The notes under the pieces: generated by a model
Told to the model about the DNA's origin: nothing
Database searches by the model: none
Seen by the model: the letters and a program-made list of their open reading frames with translations, nothing else
Position numbers and translations under genes: made by a program
Assembly: GCA_945925985.1 (NCBI GenBank)
Contig: CAMELV010000015.1
Location: 22,657-86,656, forward strand
Source of the DNA: Comamonas sp. lk
GTDB lineage: Bacteria > Pseudomonadota > Gammaproteobacteria > Burkholderiales > Burkholderiaceae_C
Reading direction: 5' to 3'
DNA length: 64,000 bases
Shown here: piece after piece, positions 17,739 through 25,796 of the stretch
How the letters are laid out: every line of letters begins with the position of its first letter
How positions within the stretch are numbered: position 1 is the first letter of the stretch

Positions 17739-18148
17739 TTGGCAAACAGGGATTGCGGGTTTTGAAACGCCTTGAATTCGATCGCATTGCCGAACGGATC
17801 AAGAAAAAACAGCGTCGCCTGCTCGCCGGGCTCCCCCTTGAAGCGGGTGTACGGTTCGATGATGAACTTGGTACCCAGCGCCTTGAGCTTGCTGGCCAGC
17901 GCTTCCCAGTCGGGCATGGTCAAGACCATGCCAAAGTGGCGCACCGGGACGCCGTGCCCGTCGACCTCGCTGCGCGCCGAGCTGGCGTCCATCGAAGCGC
18001 ATAAGTGGGCCACGATTTGGTGGCCGTAAAAATCAAAATCCACCCAATCGGCGCTGCTGCGCCCTTCCGGGCAGCCCAGCACACCGCCATAAAAGGCGCG
18101 AGCGGTTTCAAGGTTGGTGACGGGGAAGGCAAGGTGAAAGGGCTGCAT
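17735..18148 (-). CDS. VOC (glyoxalase/bleomycin-resistance) family protein
   Basis: This is a 137-residue two-module VOC fold. It starts PFHLAFPVTNLETARAFYGGVLGC and ends FFLDPFGNAIEFKAF, with His3 or His4 (PFHLAF), a central HFGMVL His and the late Glu (AIEFK) as likely metal ligands. Family members include dioxygenases, glyoxalases and lyases. This one resembles the uncharacterised 'VOC family' proteins often fused or paired with amino-acid enzymes. The ATG at 18148 is chosen because the 11 residues before it do not fit the family. It overlaps the dehydratase gene by 4 bp. Confidence 0.82.
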   Translation of the reverse strand: MQPFHLAFPVTNLETARAFYGGVLGCPEGRSSADWVDFDFYGHQIVAHLCASMDASSARSEVDGHGVPVRHFGMVLTMPDWEALASKLKALGTKFIIEPYTRFKGEPGEQATLFFLDPFGNAIEFKAFQNPQSLFAK

Positions 18149-18221
18149 AGTAAATCTCCAAACTTGACAAGATGCTAACAAACCACGGCTTTGGCTAACG
18201 CTAACGGTCCATGGGTTGCCG

Positions 18222-19127
18222 TTACCGCCTGCGCAGACCGAGGACCATCACGGTGCCCACGACCAGCAGCGCGCCGGCGACCTGCAGTGGCGCAATGGTC
18301 TGGCCCAAAATCAGCCCGGCCAAGATAAGGGCAAACACAGGCTCAACATTCATGATCGCCGAATTGCCGGCCACCCCCAGCTTGGGCAGCACAGTGAACA
18401 TGATGGTAAAGGCCGTACCGTACAAAAAGGTGAGCGCAGCCAGGCCCCACCAACCTGGCGCGGCCACAGGAAAATGAAAGCCGCCCTGCACGCCCACGGT
18501 CGTCAGGGCGACCAGGCCTGCCATAGCCATGGTCGAGGCGGTGCGCAGCCGGCCATCTAGATCGCCGGCTTCGTGCTGGGTCAGTATCATGGCCAGGCCA
18601 AAGGTGGCCGAAGCTGCCAGCGCAAAGGCCACGCCACTGCCAATTTGCCCCCATTGGCCAGCGGCGCCCAGGCCCGAGGCCGCACCCAACACATCAAGCG
18701 CCATGGCCAGCCCCGCCAGAATGACAGGCATGGCCAGCAGGACGGCGCGCTCTGGCTGACGCCGGTAAAGCAGCCTGTCCCAGACCGCTGCCCACAAGGG
18801 GTAGCTGTTGAAAGCGAGCAGCGCGAGCGCCACGGGCAGGCGAGCCACGGCCGAGTACAGACACAGACCCTGCACCCCGATCAACAGGCCGATCAGTGGC
18901 AAAAAACGGCGGTGCCGATGTGTCAGTTGCAGCGAGACGCCCTGCACCAGCACCAAGGCTGTGACCACCAGCGCCGTGGTCGTGCTGCGAAAAGCCGCGG
19001 CTGTAGCCACGTCCACCCCATGGTTGAACGCCAGGCGCGCGGCCACATGGTTGGCGCCCATCATCAGGGCGATCAGCAGCAGGGTGGCAAATGCTGTGCC
19101 GCTCAGGGCACGCGGCCGGGGGGTCAT
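18222..19127 (-). CDS. EamA/DMT-family inner-membrane transporter
   Basis: This 301-residue protein has about ten hydrophobic segments arranged as two EamA repeats, typical of drug/metabolite exporters. It opens with TLLLIALMMGANHVAARLAF and has LAFNSYPLWAAVWDRLLYRR in the first repeat and NVEPVFALILAGLILGQ in the second, the conserved 'xxEPvfa' signature. Direction and substrate are unknown, but relatives export amino acids or metabolites. The ATG at 19127 (MTPRPRAL) is preferred over an in-frame start 30 codons upstream whose leader is polar and Arg-rich. Confidence 0.88.
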   Translation of the reverse strand: MTPRPRALSGTAFATLLLIALMMGANHVAARLAFNHGVDVATAAAFRSTTTALVVTALVLVQGVSLQLTHRHRRFLPLIGLLIGVQGLCLYSAVARLPVALALLAFNSYPLWAAVWDRLLYRRQPERAVLLAMPVILAGLAMALDVLGAASGLGAAGQWGQIGSGVAFALAASATFGLAMILTQHEAGDLDGRLRTASTMAMAGLVALTTVGVQGGFHFPVAAPGWWGLAALTFLYGTAFTIMFTVLPKLGVAGNSAIMNVEPVFALILAGLILGQTIAPLQVAGALLVVGTVMVLGLRRR

Positions 19128-19326
19128 GACACGAGGCAGAGCAAAGGAACTCCAGGTATTGCAGCGGCCGTCAAAGCCGGCCCGCCGGGTGCGGTCTTGC
19201 CGTTGATTCTGCAGCATGAATCAGTGATCTTGCGGCGTCGCGAGCGAGCAAAGGCTGAATCGACGCAAAATCTACCGGCGTTGACCTGCCAACACGCAAG
19301 ATCCCTCGGCACCCTGCCCAGAGATA

Positions 19327-19389
19327 TTGCTATATTTTTCATAGCTACAAACCCAATAAAGACGGGGTCTAGCATCACTTTTTATAAGG
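19327..19389 (+). repeat. Dispersed ~65-bp repeat (TTGCTA...TAGC type), copy a
   Basis: It begins TTGCTATATTTTTCATAGC, a short inverted repeat, and ends near TTTTTATAAGG. It aligns with the copies at 39043-39109 and 43517-43582 by the shared TTGCTA, TAGC, AACCCAA, GGG(T/G)CTxG and T-tract positions. It reaches to within 7 bases of the TPR gene start, so its last bases (AAGGA) form that gene's ribosome-binding site. Confidence 0.65.
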
Positions 19390-19396
19390 AATAATC

Positions 19397-19834
19397 ATGT
19401 TGAAACCGATTCTCTTGGCGGCGCTGATGGCCCTCGCTAACCAAGTCCAAAGTGCAGACACGCCGCCGGCGGCGCCGGTTGACGCGGAATTGCAGCGGGC
19501 ACGCGCACTGATCAGTCAAAAAAACTGGCCTGCTGCAGTGGTTGTGCTGGAGCCGTATGTGGTGACCAAGCCCAAAAGTGCCGACGGCTTTAATCTGCTT
19601 GGCTACAGCTACCGCAATTTGAAGCGACTCGATGAGGCTTTGCTGGCCTACAACAAGGCACTGAGCCTTGACCCCGACCACCGTGGCGCGCATGAATACA
19701 TCGGTATGGCTTACCTCCAACTGGGGCAAATGGACAAGGCCCGGCAGCATCTCGGCGCGCTCGACAAGCTGTGTCGGTTCTCTTGCGAGGAATATCGAGA
19801 TCTTAAAAAAGCCATTGAAACAGCGGCCAAGTGA
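19397..19834 (+). CDS. Exported tetratricopeptide-repeat protein
   Basis: This 145-residue protein has a cleavable signal peptide (MLKPILLAALMALANQVQSA). About three TPR units follow, visible as ARALISQKNWPAAVVVLEPY, then FNLLGYSYRNLKRLDEALLAYNKAL, then HEYIGMAYLQLGQMDKARQHL. A C-terminal Cys pair (CRFSC) could form a disulfide or bind a ligand in the periplasm. TPR proteins of this size act as scaffolds; no partner is visible next to it. It starts right after the dispersed repeat, which provides the ribosome-binding site. Confidence 0.85.
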   Translation: MLKPILLAALMALANQVQSADTPPAAPVDAELQRARALISQKNWPAAVVVLEPYVVTKPKSADGFNLLGYSYRNLKRLDEALLAYNKALSLDPDHRGAHEYIGMAYLQLGQMDKARQHLGALDKLCRFSCEEYRDLKKAIETAAK

Positions 19835-19942
19835 GGTCAACCCTGAGGCCGAGTGCGCTCCGATACACTGCGCCTTCCGAGCCAATCCATTGCGCTGCCG
19901 CCTTGGAGCTCGTCTGACCGCTCACTCCAACCACGAACCACC

Positions 19943-20551
19943 ATGCCAATTTCCACCCAAGCGCTTGCTGCCATTCAGGCTGCTGGTGCAGCCGTATTTT
20001 CTGCAGATGACCAACTTAAGTCCGTCGCCCAGTCGTATGCAAACAGCGTGAATACTGCGATGCAGGCCAACCCGTTCGATCTTGCCAACGACAGTTTGTT
20101 CGAAGACTGGAAGTCGGTGGCCCGCTTGAGTCAGGCCTTGGCCCGAATCGAAAGTGAGCTCAAGCAGGTGTATGAACTCGCCATCAGCCTGAACAACGGC
20201 GCCAAACCTGTGGGTTCGGCTCGCTTGCGCGCCTTGGCTGGGCCATTAACCGGGCCCCGGGCCGGGGCGGCCGAACACCCTGATCTGATTCAGGCGATTG
20301 ATGCGACCGACGTTCGCGTCAAAAAGGCCCCGCGCCGGGGCAAGAAGCCGACTGTTTTGGCCGGCAATGCCGCCAAACTATTGGCCCAGCTGCAGCAGGT
20401 GCTGACGGCGCAGGACTTTGTCAAACTCAACCGCTCCCGGCTCGCTCTGAGCGGGGGCCTGCCCAAGGGCTCCATCAATGCGGCCATTCGCAAGCTGCTG
20501 GCGGAGGGCCGGCTGCTTCAAAATGCGGCGGGGGCCCTCAAGCTCGTGTAA
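19943..20551 (+). CDS. Conserved hypothetical, possible DNA-binding C-terminus
   Basis: This is a 202-residue protein with no recognised family. The N-terminal half is helical (LKSVAQSYANSVNTAM, then SVARLSQALARIESELKQVYEL, which could be a coiled coil). A basic linker follows (VKKAPRRGKKP). The last 65 residues look like a winged helix: LLAQLQQVLTAQDFVKL, then GGLPKGSINAAIRKLLAEGRL with a turn suited to DNA recognition, then a short hairpin. A nucleoid-associated or regulatory role is conceivable. The ATG at 19943 is used because the 30 residues before it are low-quality. Confidence 0.6.
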   Translation: MPISTQALAAIQAAGAAVFSADDQLKSVAQSYANSVNTAMQANPFDLANDSLFEDWKSVARLSQALARIESELKQVYELAISLNNGAKPVGSARLRALAGPLTGPRAGAAEHPDLIQAIDATDVRVKKAPRRGKKPTVLAGNAAKLLAQLQQVLTAQDFVKLNRSRLALSGGLPKGSINAAIRKLLAEGRLLQNAAGALKLV

Positions 20552-20645
20552 CTTGATCACCCTGCCGGTGGCCTGGCCGTCGGCTTCATTAGAATCATTC
20601 TGAGGGTCTGCCTGCGCAAACCCCAACCAGCCTGGGGACAGCGAC

Positions 20646-22991
20646 ATGGACAGTAATAATGCCCGATTTGGAAGTGGCCACGCGGTGCTCCGCATCGAAG
20701 ACGACAAGCTGCTCAAGGGGCAGGGGCGGTTCACTGACGACATCACAGATGACACTGAGTACAGCGTTCACCTGCGCCTGTGTTTTGTCAGGTCGGTGTA
20801 CCCGCATGCCCGTATTCTGAGCATTGACAAGAGCGCCGCTCTGGCCATGCCAGGGGTGGTGGCCGTTTTTGACGGCGCTGATCTGGTGGCTGCCGGGGTC
20901 AAACCGATTCCTGGCCCGGCCGCGTTCAAACGCGCTGGCGGTGCACCCAGTGTCACCCCCCTGCGCCGGCCGCTGGCCTTCGAGCGGGTGCGCTACGTTG
21001 GCGAGGCTGTGGCGGTGGTGCTCGCCAGCACGCTGGAGCAGGCCCGCGACGCCGCCGAAGCGGTGATGGTCGACTACGATGAACTGCCGATGGTGGTGGA
21101 CCTGCACCAAGCGTTGGCCGCCGGCGCGTCGGTGGTGTGCGACGAGGCCCCCGACAATATTTCTGCCGAAATGCGCCACGGTGACGCCGATGCGACCGCC
21201 CGGGCCTTCTCCGGTGCGGCACATGTGGTGGGCCTGTCGCTCAGCAACCAACGCCTGGCGGCGCTGACGCTGGAGCCGCGATCGGTTTTTGCACTGGTCG
21301 ACCCGAGCGATGGCCGTCTGGTGCTGCGTATGAGCACCCAGATGCCCTCGGGTATCAAGACCTCGCTGTGCAAGGATGTGCTGGGCCTGTCGCGCGATCA
21401 GGTGCGCGTGACGGTGGGCGATGTGGGCGGTGGCTTTGGCATGAAAGGCGGGATCCACCCCGAGGATGCGGTGACCGCCTGGTGTGCCTGGACGCTCAAA
21501 CGCCCAGTGAAATGGATTGCCGAACGCAGTGAAGAGTTTCTCAGCGGTGCCCCCGGCCGTGATATCGACACCAAGGCTGAGTTGGCCTTGGCGGCTGACG
21601 GCCGTCTTCTGGCCCTGCGCGTGCACACCCTGGCCAATGTCGGCGCTTATGCCACTGGCACCGGCGTGGCCATCCAGCTGCTAATTGGTCCCTGGGTGCA
21701 GACCAGCGTCTATGACATCCAGACCGTTGATTTTTATTTCAAGGCGGTGCTCACCAACACCGCGTCGGTGGGCGCGTACCGGGGTGCCGGTCGGCCTGAG
21801 GCGATTTACATCATGGAACGCTTGATGGACGAGGCGGCGCGCCAGACCGGCATCGACCGCATCGCGCTGCGTCGGCACAACATGATTCGCCCCGAACAGA
21901 TGCCCTACAAGAACCCGATGGCGCAGGTGTATGACAGTGGCCGCTTTGAGCACGTGCTAGACCAGGGTCTGGCACTGGCCGACTGGGACGGTTTTGCCGC
22001 TCGCGAGGCCGAGTCGGTGCGGAACGGAAAATGGCGCGGCCAGGGCATTGCCACTTTTCTGGAGTGGACCGGTGGCAATGTCTTTGAAGAGCGCATGACG
22101 GTCACGGTACTGGCCGACGGTGTCATTGAAGTCTTTTCTGCTGTAAATGGCATGGGGCAGGGCATTGCAACCTCACTCGCGCAGCTGGTGGTGGACGTGT
22201 TTGATGTGCCGCTTGAGCAAGTGCGGGTGGTGTTGGGAGACACCGACCTGGGCGAGGGGTTTGGCAGCGCCGGCTCGCGCTCGATCTTTGTCGGTGGCTC
22301 GGCGGTCAAGGTGGGCGCGCAGCGCACCGTGGAGCATGTCCGCGCCATGGCCGCCAGCACGCTGGAGGCCGCGGTGCAAGACATCGACTACCTGGCCGGG
22401 CGCTTCCAGGTCAAGGGCACAGACTTGAGCGTTGGCCTATTTGAGTTGGCGGCTAAGCAGCCCGGCGGCCAAATTTTCTTCGAATCCACCAGCGCGGTCA
22501 GCGGGCCGTCCTGGCCCAATGGCTGCCACGTGTGCGAGATCGAGCTCACGCCCGAGACCGGCGAGGTCGCGGTGGTGGCCTATGCCTCGGTCAACGATGT
22601 AGGCAAGGTGGTTAACCCCGCCATCGTGATCGGGCAGCTCGACGGCGGCGCCATGCAGGGTATCGGGCAGGCGCTGATTGAGCAGGTGGTCTACGACCCG
22701 CAAAGCGGCCAGTTGCTGACCGGCAGCCTGATGGACTATGCCGCGCCGCGCGCCGATATGACACCACCGTTTCGTACCGCGATGGACCAGTCAACCCCTT
22801 GCCTGAACAACCCGCTGGGTGTCAAGGGTGTTGGCGAGCTCGGCACGATTGGCGCCACGCCTTGTGTGGTCAATGCCGTGGCGGATGCCCTGGCCCGCCA
22901 TGGCCATGGCCACCTTACAGGGCAACTGCAGATGCCGCTGACATCGGCGCGTCTGTGGACTTTGCTCCAAACCCCTGGCACTGGGCATTAG
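20646..22991 (+). CDS. CO-dehydrogenase-like molybdopterin hydroxylase large subunit, orphan
   Basis: This 781-residue protein is a xanthine-dehydrogenase-family catalytic subunit related to CoxL. It has an N-terminal a/b hammerhead (LLKGQGRFTDDI to about residue 140), Mo-cofactor motifs GDVGGGFGMKGG, AYRGAGRPEA and AVNGMGQGIAT, and a C-terminal GVGELGTIG with the catalytic Glu. AYRGAGR marks form II enzymes, whose substrates are mostly unknown; true CO dehydrogenases have AYRCSFR. It lacks a signal peptide. No FAD (medium) or iron-sulfur (small) subunit lies beside it, so partners must be encoded elsewhere. Only a small membrane protein separates it from the GntR/FCD regulator. Confidence 0.88.
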   Translation: MDSNNARFGSGHAVLRIEDDKLLKGQGRFTDDITDDTEYSVHLRLCFVRSVYPHARILSIDKSAALAMPGVVAVFDGADLVAAGVKPIPGPAAFKRAGGAPSVTPLRRPLAFERVRYVGEAVAVVLASTLEQARDAAEAVMVDYDELPMVVDLHQALAAGASVVCDEAPDNISAEMRHGDADATARAFSGAAHVVGLSLSNQRLAALTLEPRSVFALVDPSDGRLVLRMSTQMPSGIKTSLCKDVLGLSRDQVRVTVGDVGGGFGMKGGIHPEDAVTAWCAWTLKRPVKWIAERSEEFLSGAPGRDIDTKAELALAADGRLLALRVHTLANVGAYATGTGVAIQLLIGPWVQTSVYDIQTVDFYFKAVLTNTASVGAYRGAGRPEAIYIMERLMDEAARQTGIDRIALRRHNMIRPEQMPYKNPMAQVYDSGRFEHVLDQGLALADWDGFAAREAESVRNGKWRGQGIATFLEWTGGNVFEERMTVTVLADGVIEVFSAVNGMGQGIATSLAQLVVDVFDVPLEQVRVVLGDTDLGEGFGSAGSRSIFVGGSAVKVGAQRTVEHVRAMAASTLEAAVQDIDYLAGRFQVKGTDLSVGLFELAAKQPGGQIFFESTSAVSGPSWPNGCHVCEIELTPETGEVAVVAYASVNDVGKVVNPAIVIGQLDGGAMQGIGQALIEQVVYDPQSGQLLTGSLMDYAAPRADMTPPFRTAMDQSTPCLNNPLGVKGVGELGTIGATPCVVNAVADALARHGHGHLTGQLQMPLTSARLWTLLQTPGTGH

Positions 22992-23030
22992 AGCCCTATT
23001 GAGTCCGGATTCAATTCAAGAAAGTAAGCG

Positions 23031-23408
23031 ATGGCGATCAGCAAACAACGGGTTATTTTTGTTTTGGCCGGGTTTGTCGTGGTGGTTTCGCTGTTATTGA
23101 CAGCCTACGTGGCCATCGCCCTGAGCTGGAGCTATTCCACGGGCGAGCGTGCGGGTTATTTGCAGAAACTGTCGTCCAAGGGCTGGATTTGCAAAACCTG
23201 GGAGGGCGAGCAGTCTCTGGTGTCGCTGCCGGGGGCTACGCCCGAGAAGTTCCTGTTTACCGTCCGTGACGATGCGGTTGTGGCGCAACTGAATGCGGCC
23301 ATGGGCAAGCGGGTGACGCTAACTTATGAGCAGCACAAGGGCTTGCCTACCAGCTGCTTTGGCGAAACCGAGTACTTTGTGACTGGCATGAAAGAAGTGG
23401 CTCCCTGA
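23031..23408 (+). CDS. Small membrane-anchored hypothetical protein
   Basis: This is a 125-residue protein with one N-terminal membrane helix (about residues 8-30, VIFVLAGFVVVVSLLLTAYVA). A periplasmic domain follows with paired cysteines (WICKTW and TSCFGE), a likely disulfide. The pattern, including KGWICKTWEGE and KFLFTVRDDAV, recurs in a conserved uncharacterised proteobacterial family, recalled from memory rather than checked. It lies 39 bp after the molybdenum hydroxylase gene in the same direction. A link to that enzyme is unproven. Confidence 0.7.
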   Translation: MAISKQRVIFVLAGFVVVVSLLLTAYVAIALSWSYSTGERAGYLQKLSSKGWICKTWEGEQSLVSLPGATPEKFLFTVRDDAVVAQLNAAMGKRVTLTYEQHKGLPTSCFGETEYFVTGMKEVAP

Positions 23409-23451
23409 AGGGCATATCTCCGCTGCCAAGAAATTTCGTCGAGGTGGTACT

Positions 23452-24252
23452 GTGCCCCGCATCAAGCCGACTCGCTTCGTTTTTCAAGCCGTGCAACTGG
23501 TTCGACCCTGTGAAGTGGTGGCCTACCGCATCACCGAGGCCATCCGGGCGGGCGATGTTAAGGTAGGCGAACGGCTGCCGTCGGAGCAGAGTCTGTCCGA
23601 GCAGTTGGGCGTGAGTCGGCCGACGCTGCGCGAAGCCACCAAGTTGCTGGCCCAAGCGGGCGTTGTCCAAGTATTGCCTGGTTCGTCAGGTGGCATTTTT
23701 GTCATCAGTGAAGCGGTGCCTCCCGAGCTGTGCGGTTACCCCCTGCCCAACCTGCCGTTGGATGACATCGACAGTGTGCTGGAGGCGCGGCGCTTGTTTG
23801 AGCCCCGCGTTGCGCGACTGGCGTCGATCTACGCGACGCCGACTGATTTTGAACGTATGCGCGACGCGGTCAGGCTCAGCGAAGCAACGGTGGTTCAATT
23901 TAAAAAGAGGAAGATCACCCAAGCCGGTGCGCAAGTAATGACCATGGCCAGCACGCGCTTCAATATTGCAGTTGCAAGAGCCACACAAAACACCATGATC
24001 GTTCAGATGATGGAGGTGATGTTGCGGCGCCTTGAGCTGGTACGTACCCTGGCCGTGCGCGAACTCAGTGACATTGCCCTATCGACCCGGACCCTCCACG
24101 ACAGTTTGCTGGCCATCGAAAGCGGGGACCCGGATCAAATTGACGCAGCCACGCTGGCCCGCATCGGCTTGCTGGAGACCGCTTGGGAGCAGGCCGTGGG
24201 CAAACCACTGCGCCGCCGGGCGATCCTGCCGAGCGCCTTGAAAAGAGCTTGA
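23452..24252 (+). CDS. GntR-family transcriptional regulator with FCD domain
   Basis: This 266-residue regulator has an N-terminal winged helix (VVAYRITEAIRAGDVKVGERLPSE..., with LGVSRPTLREATKLL as the recognition helices). A C-terminal all-helical FCD ligand domain follows, in which Asp/His-type metal ligands are only partly recognisable. FCD regulators usually repress catabolic operons and release DNA when a small organic acid binds. A palindrome (24286-24305) lies 33 bp after its stop and just before the transporter/reductase operon, making that operon the obvious target. The start is GTG at 23452. Confidence 0.9.
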   Translation: MPRIKPTRFVFQAVQLVRPCEVVAYRITEAIRAGDVKVGERLPSEQSLSEQLGVSRPTLREATKLLAQAGVVQVLPGSSGGIFVISEAVPPELCGYPLPNLPLDDIDSVLEARRLFEPRVARLASIYATPTDFERMRDAVRLSEATVVQFKKRKITQAGAQVMTMASTRFNIAVARATQNTMIVQMMEVMLRRLELVRTLAVRELSDIALSTRTLHDSLLAIESGDPDQIDAATLARIGLLETAWEQAVGKPLRRRAILPSALKRA

Positions 24253-24285
24253 CAGCGTGTGCACCGCATCAAATAATGGTTAACA

Positions 24286-24305
24286 TTGGTATATAAAAAT
24301 ACCAA
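24286..24305. promoter_or_regulatory. Inverted-repeat operator, probably for the FCD regulator
   Basis: TTGGTAT, six bases (ATAAAA), ATACCAA is a perfect 7-6-7 inverted repeat in an AT-rich pocket between the regulator gene and the first operon gene. GntR/FCD regulators commonly bind TGGTnnnACCA-like palindromes. The spacer also looks like a -10 element, so binding would block transcription of the operon. The palindrome is seen; the protein-site pairing is inference. Confidence 0.6.
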
Positions 24306-24369
24306 ATTCAGACAATTAACACATCGAAATCATGGTCGGTTCAAGCGGCCCAAACTGGAAGACTCGACC

Positions 24370-24723
24370 TTGACCTTGCCTGCCGATGAGTTTGAGCTGT
24401 ATGACCTGCGCGTTGAGGTGGTCGTCCATGATGACCGCAATATCCAGTGCGGGGCAAAGGCGGGCGACTATTTTGAGGCGCGTGGTGAGATGTTGCACTT
24501 CCCGCCAGGGCAGGGCTTTTCCCTGTACTCACTGGCAGCGCTGCTGCCGCTGCTACCCGCTAAGCAGCGTGTTACGCAGCCGGCAGACTGGATGAGCACC
24601 GATGCTGAAGTGGCCTGTCCGGACCCGCATTGCCCCACCCGCTTTCGCATCACCCGGCTGGGCAAGCGCCTGTTCAAACACAGTGACACCACGGCGGTGC
24701 CGTTGCCAGCTGGTCTGTCATGA
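24370..24723 (+). CDS. TIGR04076 family protein
   Basis: This is about 117 residues of a small family known as TIGR04076: FELYDLRVEVV, then CGAKAGDYFEARGE, then LHFPPGQGFSLYSLAALLPL, then DWMSTDAEVACPDPHC. The three Cys residues (CGAK; C-x5-C in ACPDPHC) suggest metal or cofactor binding. The function is unknown, but members often sit beside oxidoreductases, including aldo-keto reductases. No ATG fits; the TTG at 24370 or the TTG at 24376 is the likely start. A more distant TTG at 24286 would put coding sequence across the operator. It overlaps the next gene by 4 bp. Confidence 0.75.
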   Translation: MTLPADEFELYDLRVEVVVHDDRNIQCGAKAGDYFEARGEMLHFPPGQGFSLYSLAALLPLLPAKQRVTQPADWMSTDAEVACPDPHCPTRFRITRLGKRLFKHSDTTAVPLPAGLS

Positions 24724-25769
24724 TGACTGCCGCCGCTGTTGAAACCGTCACGCTCGCACCCGGCTACCGGATCCCCCGCATCATCCGTGGTGGCTGGCAG
24801 CTCGCTGGTGACCATGGCCCGGTTGAGCGCCACCGCGCCATTGCTGACATGGCCGCGTTTCTCGCGGCCGGGTTCAACACGGTGGATGGTGCTGACATCT
24901 ACACCGGCGTCGAGGACATGTATGGTGAGTTCAACGCCCACCAGCGTGCGGCTGGCCTAGCCACCATGCAGGTTCACACCAAGTGCGTCCCTGATTACGC
25001 CGACCTTGACCAGCTCCACGCTGCCGATTTGCGGCGTACCATCACACGCTCGCTGCAGCGCCTGCGCACCGACCGGCTCGACTTGGTGCAGTTCCATTGG
25101 TGGGACTACAACCGGGGCAACTACCTGGAAGCCGCGGCAGCCTTGCAGCAAATGCAACAGGAGGGCCTGATTGCCCGAATTGGCGGCACCAACTTTGATA
25201 CCGCCCACGCCCGGGCGCTGATCGAGGCGGGTGTCTCCCTGACCAGCATGCAAACCCAGTTCTCACTGCTGGACCGGCGTCCCCGCACCGGCTTGGCCGA
25301 CCTTGCGGCGCAGCACGGCATGCACCTGCTGTGCTACGGCACCCTGGCCGGCGGATTTCTGACTGAGCACTGGTTGGGACAGTCCGAGCCAGTCCAGACG
25401 CTCACCAACCGCTCCTTGGTGAAGTACCAATTGATCATCGACGAGTTCGGCGGTTGGAGCGCCTTTCAGGCACTGCTGCGGGCCTTGAAAACCATCGCCG
25501 ACCGGCATGGGGTTGCGCTCTCAAGCGTGGCCGTTCGCTGGGTGCTGGACCAGCCCGGTGTGGCAGCTGCCATTGTCGGCGCCCGTTATGCAGACAAGCT
25601 CGCCAGTACGCTGGAGGTGTTTGCCTTCCAACTGAGCCAAGCGGACCATGCTCTGATCGCGCCGCTGCTGGCCGCAGCGCCCGGCCCTGCGGGCGAACCC
25701 TACAGACTGGAGCGCGACAAGACGGGCCGACACGGCCGCATCATGAAGTACGAACTGAACAAAACCTGA
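24720..25769 (+). CDS. Aldo-keto reductase, first of two in the operon
   Basis: This 349-residue (beta/alpha)8 NAD(P)H oxidoreductase has the catalytic tetrad in place: Asp56 and Tyr61 (TVDGADIY), Lys88 (HTKC) and His126 (QFHWWDY). C-terminal SVAVRWVLDQ and IVGARY form the cofactor phosphate site. It shares the unusual FHWW motif and overall design with residues 1-350 of the operon's fusion protein, so the two are paralogues that may act on successive or alternative substrates. It is coupled to the TIGR04076 gene by a 4-bp overlap and followed 27 bp later by the solute receptor. The substrate is unknown. Confidence 0.88.
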   Translation: MMTAAAVETVTLAPGYRIPRIIRGGWQLAGDHGPVERHRAIADMAAFLAAGFNTVDGADIYTGVEDMYGEFNAHQRAAGLATMQVHTKCVPDYADLDQLHAADLRRTITRSLQRLRTDRLDLVQFHWWDYNRGNYLEAAAALQQMQQEGLIARIGGTNFDTAHARALIEAGVSLTSMQTQFSLLDRRPRTGLADLAAQHGMHLLCYGTLAGGFLTEHWLGQSEPVQTLTNRSLVKYQLIIDEFGGWSAFQALLRALKTIADRHGVALSSVAVRWVLDQPGVAAAIVGARYADKLASTLEVFAFQLSQADHALIAPLLAAAPGPAGEPYRLERDKTGRHGRIMKYELNKT

Positions 25770-25796
25770 TTTCAACCCACCCTGGAGATTTCCACC

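Noticed and set aside
24286..24369. Upstream TTG start for the TIGR04076 gene
   Set aside because: It would place the first codons across a perfect inverted repeat that looks like an operator. The extra 28 residues are basic and unlike the family, which begins near FELYDLRVE.
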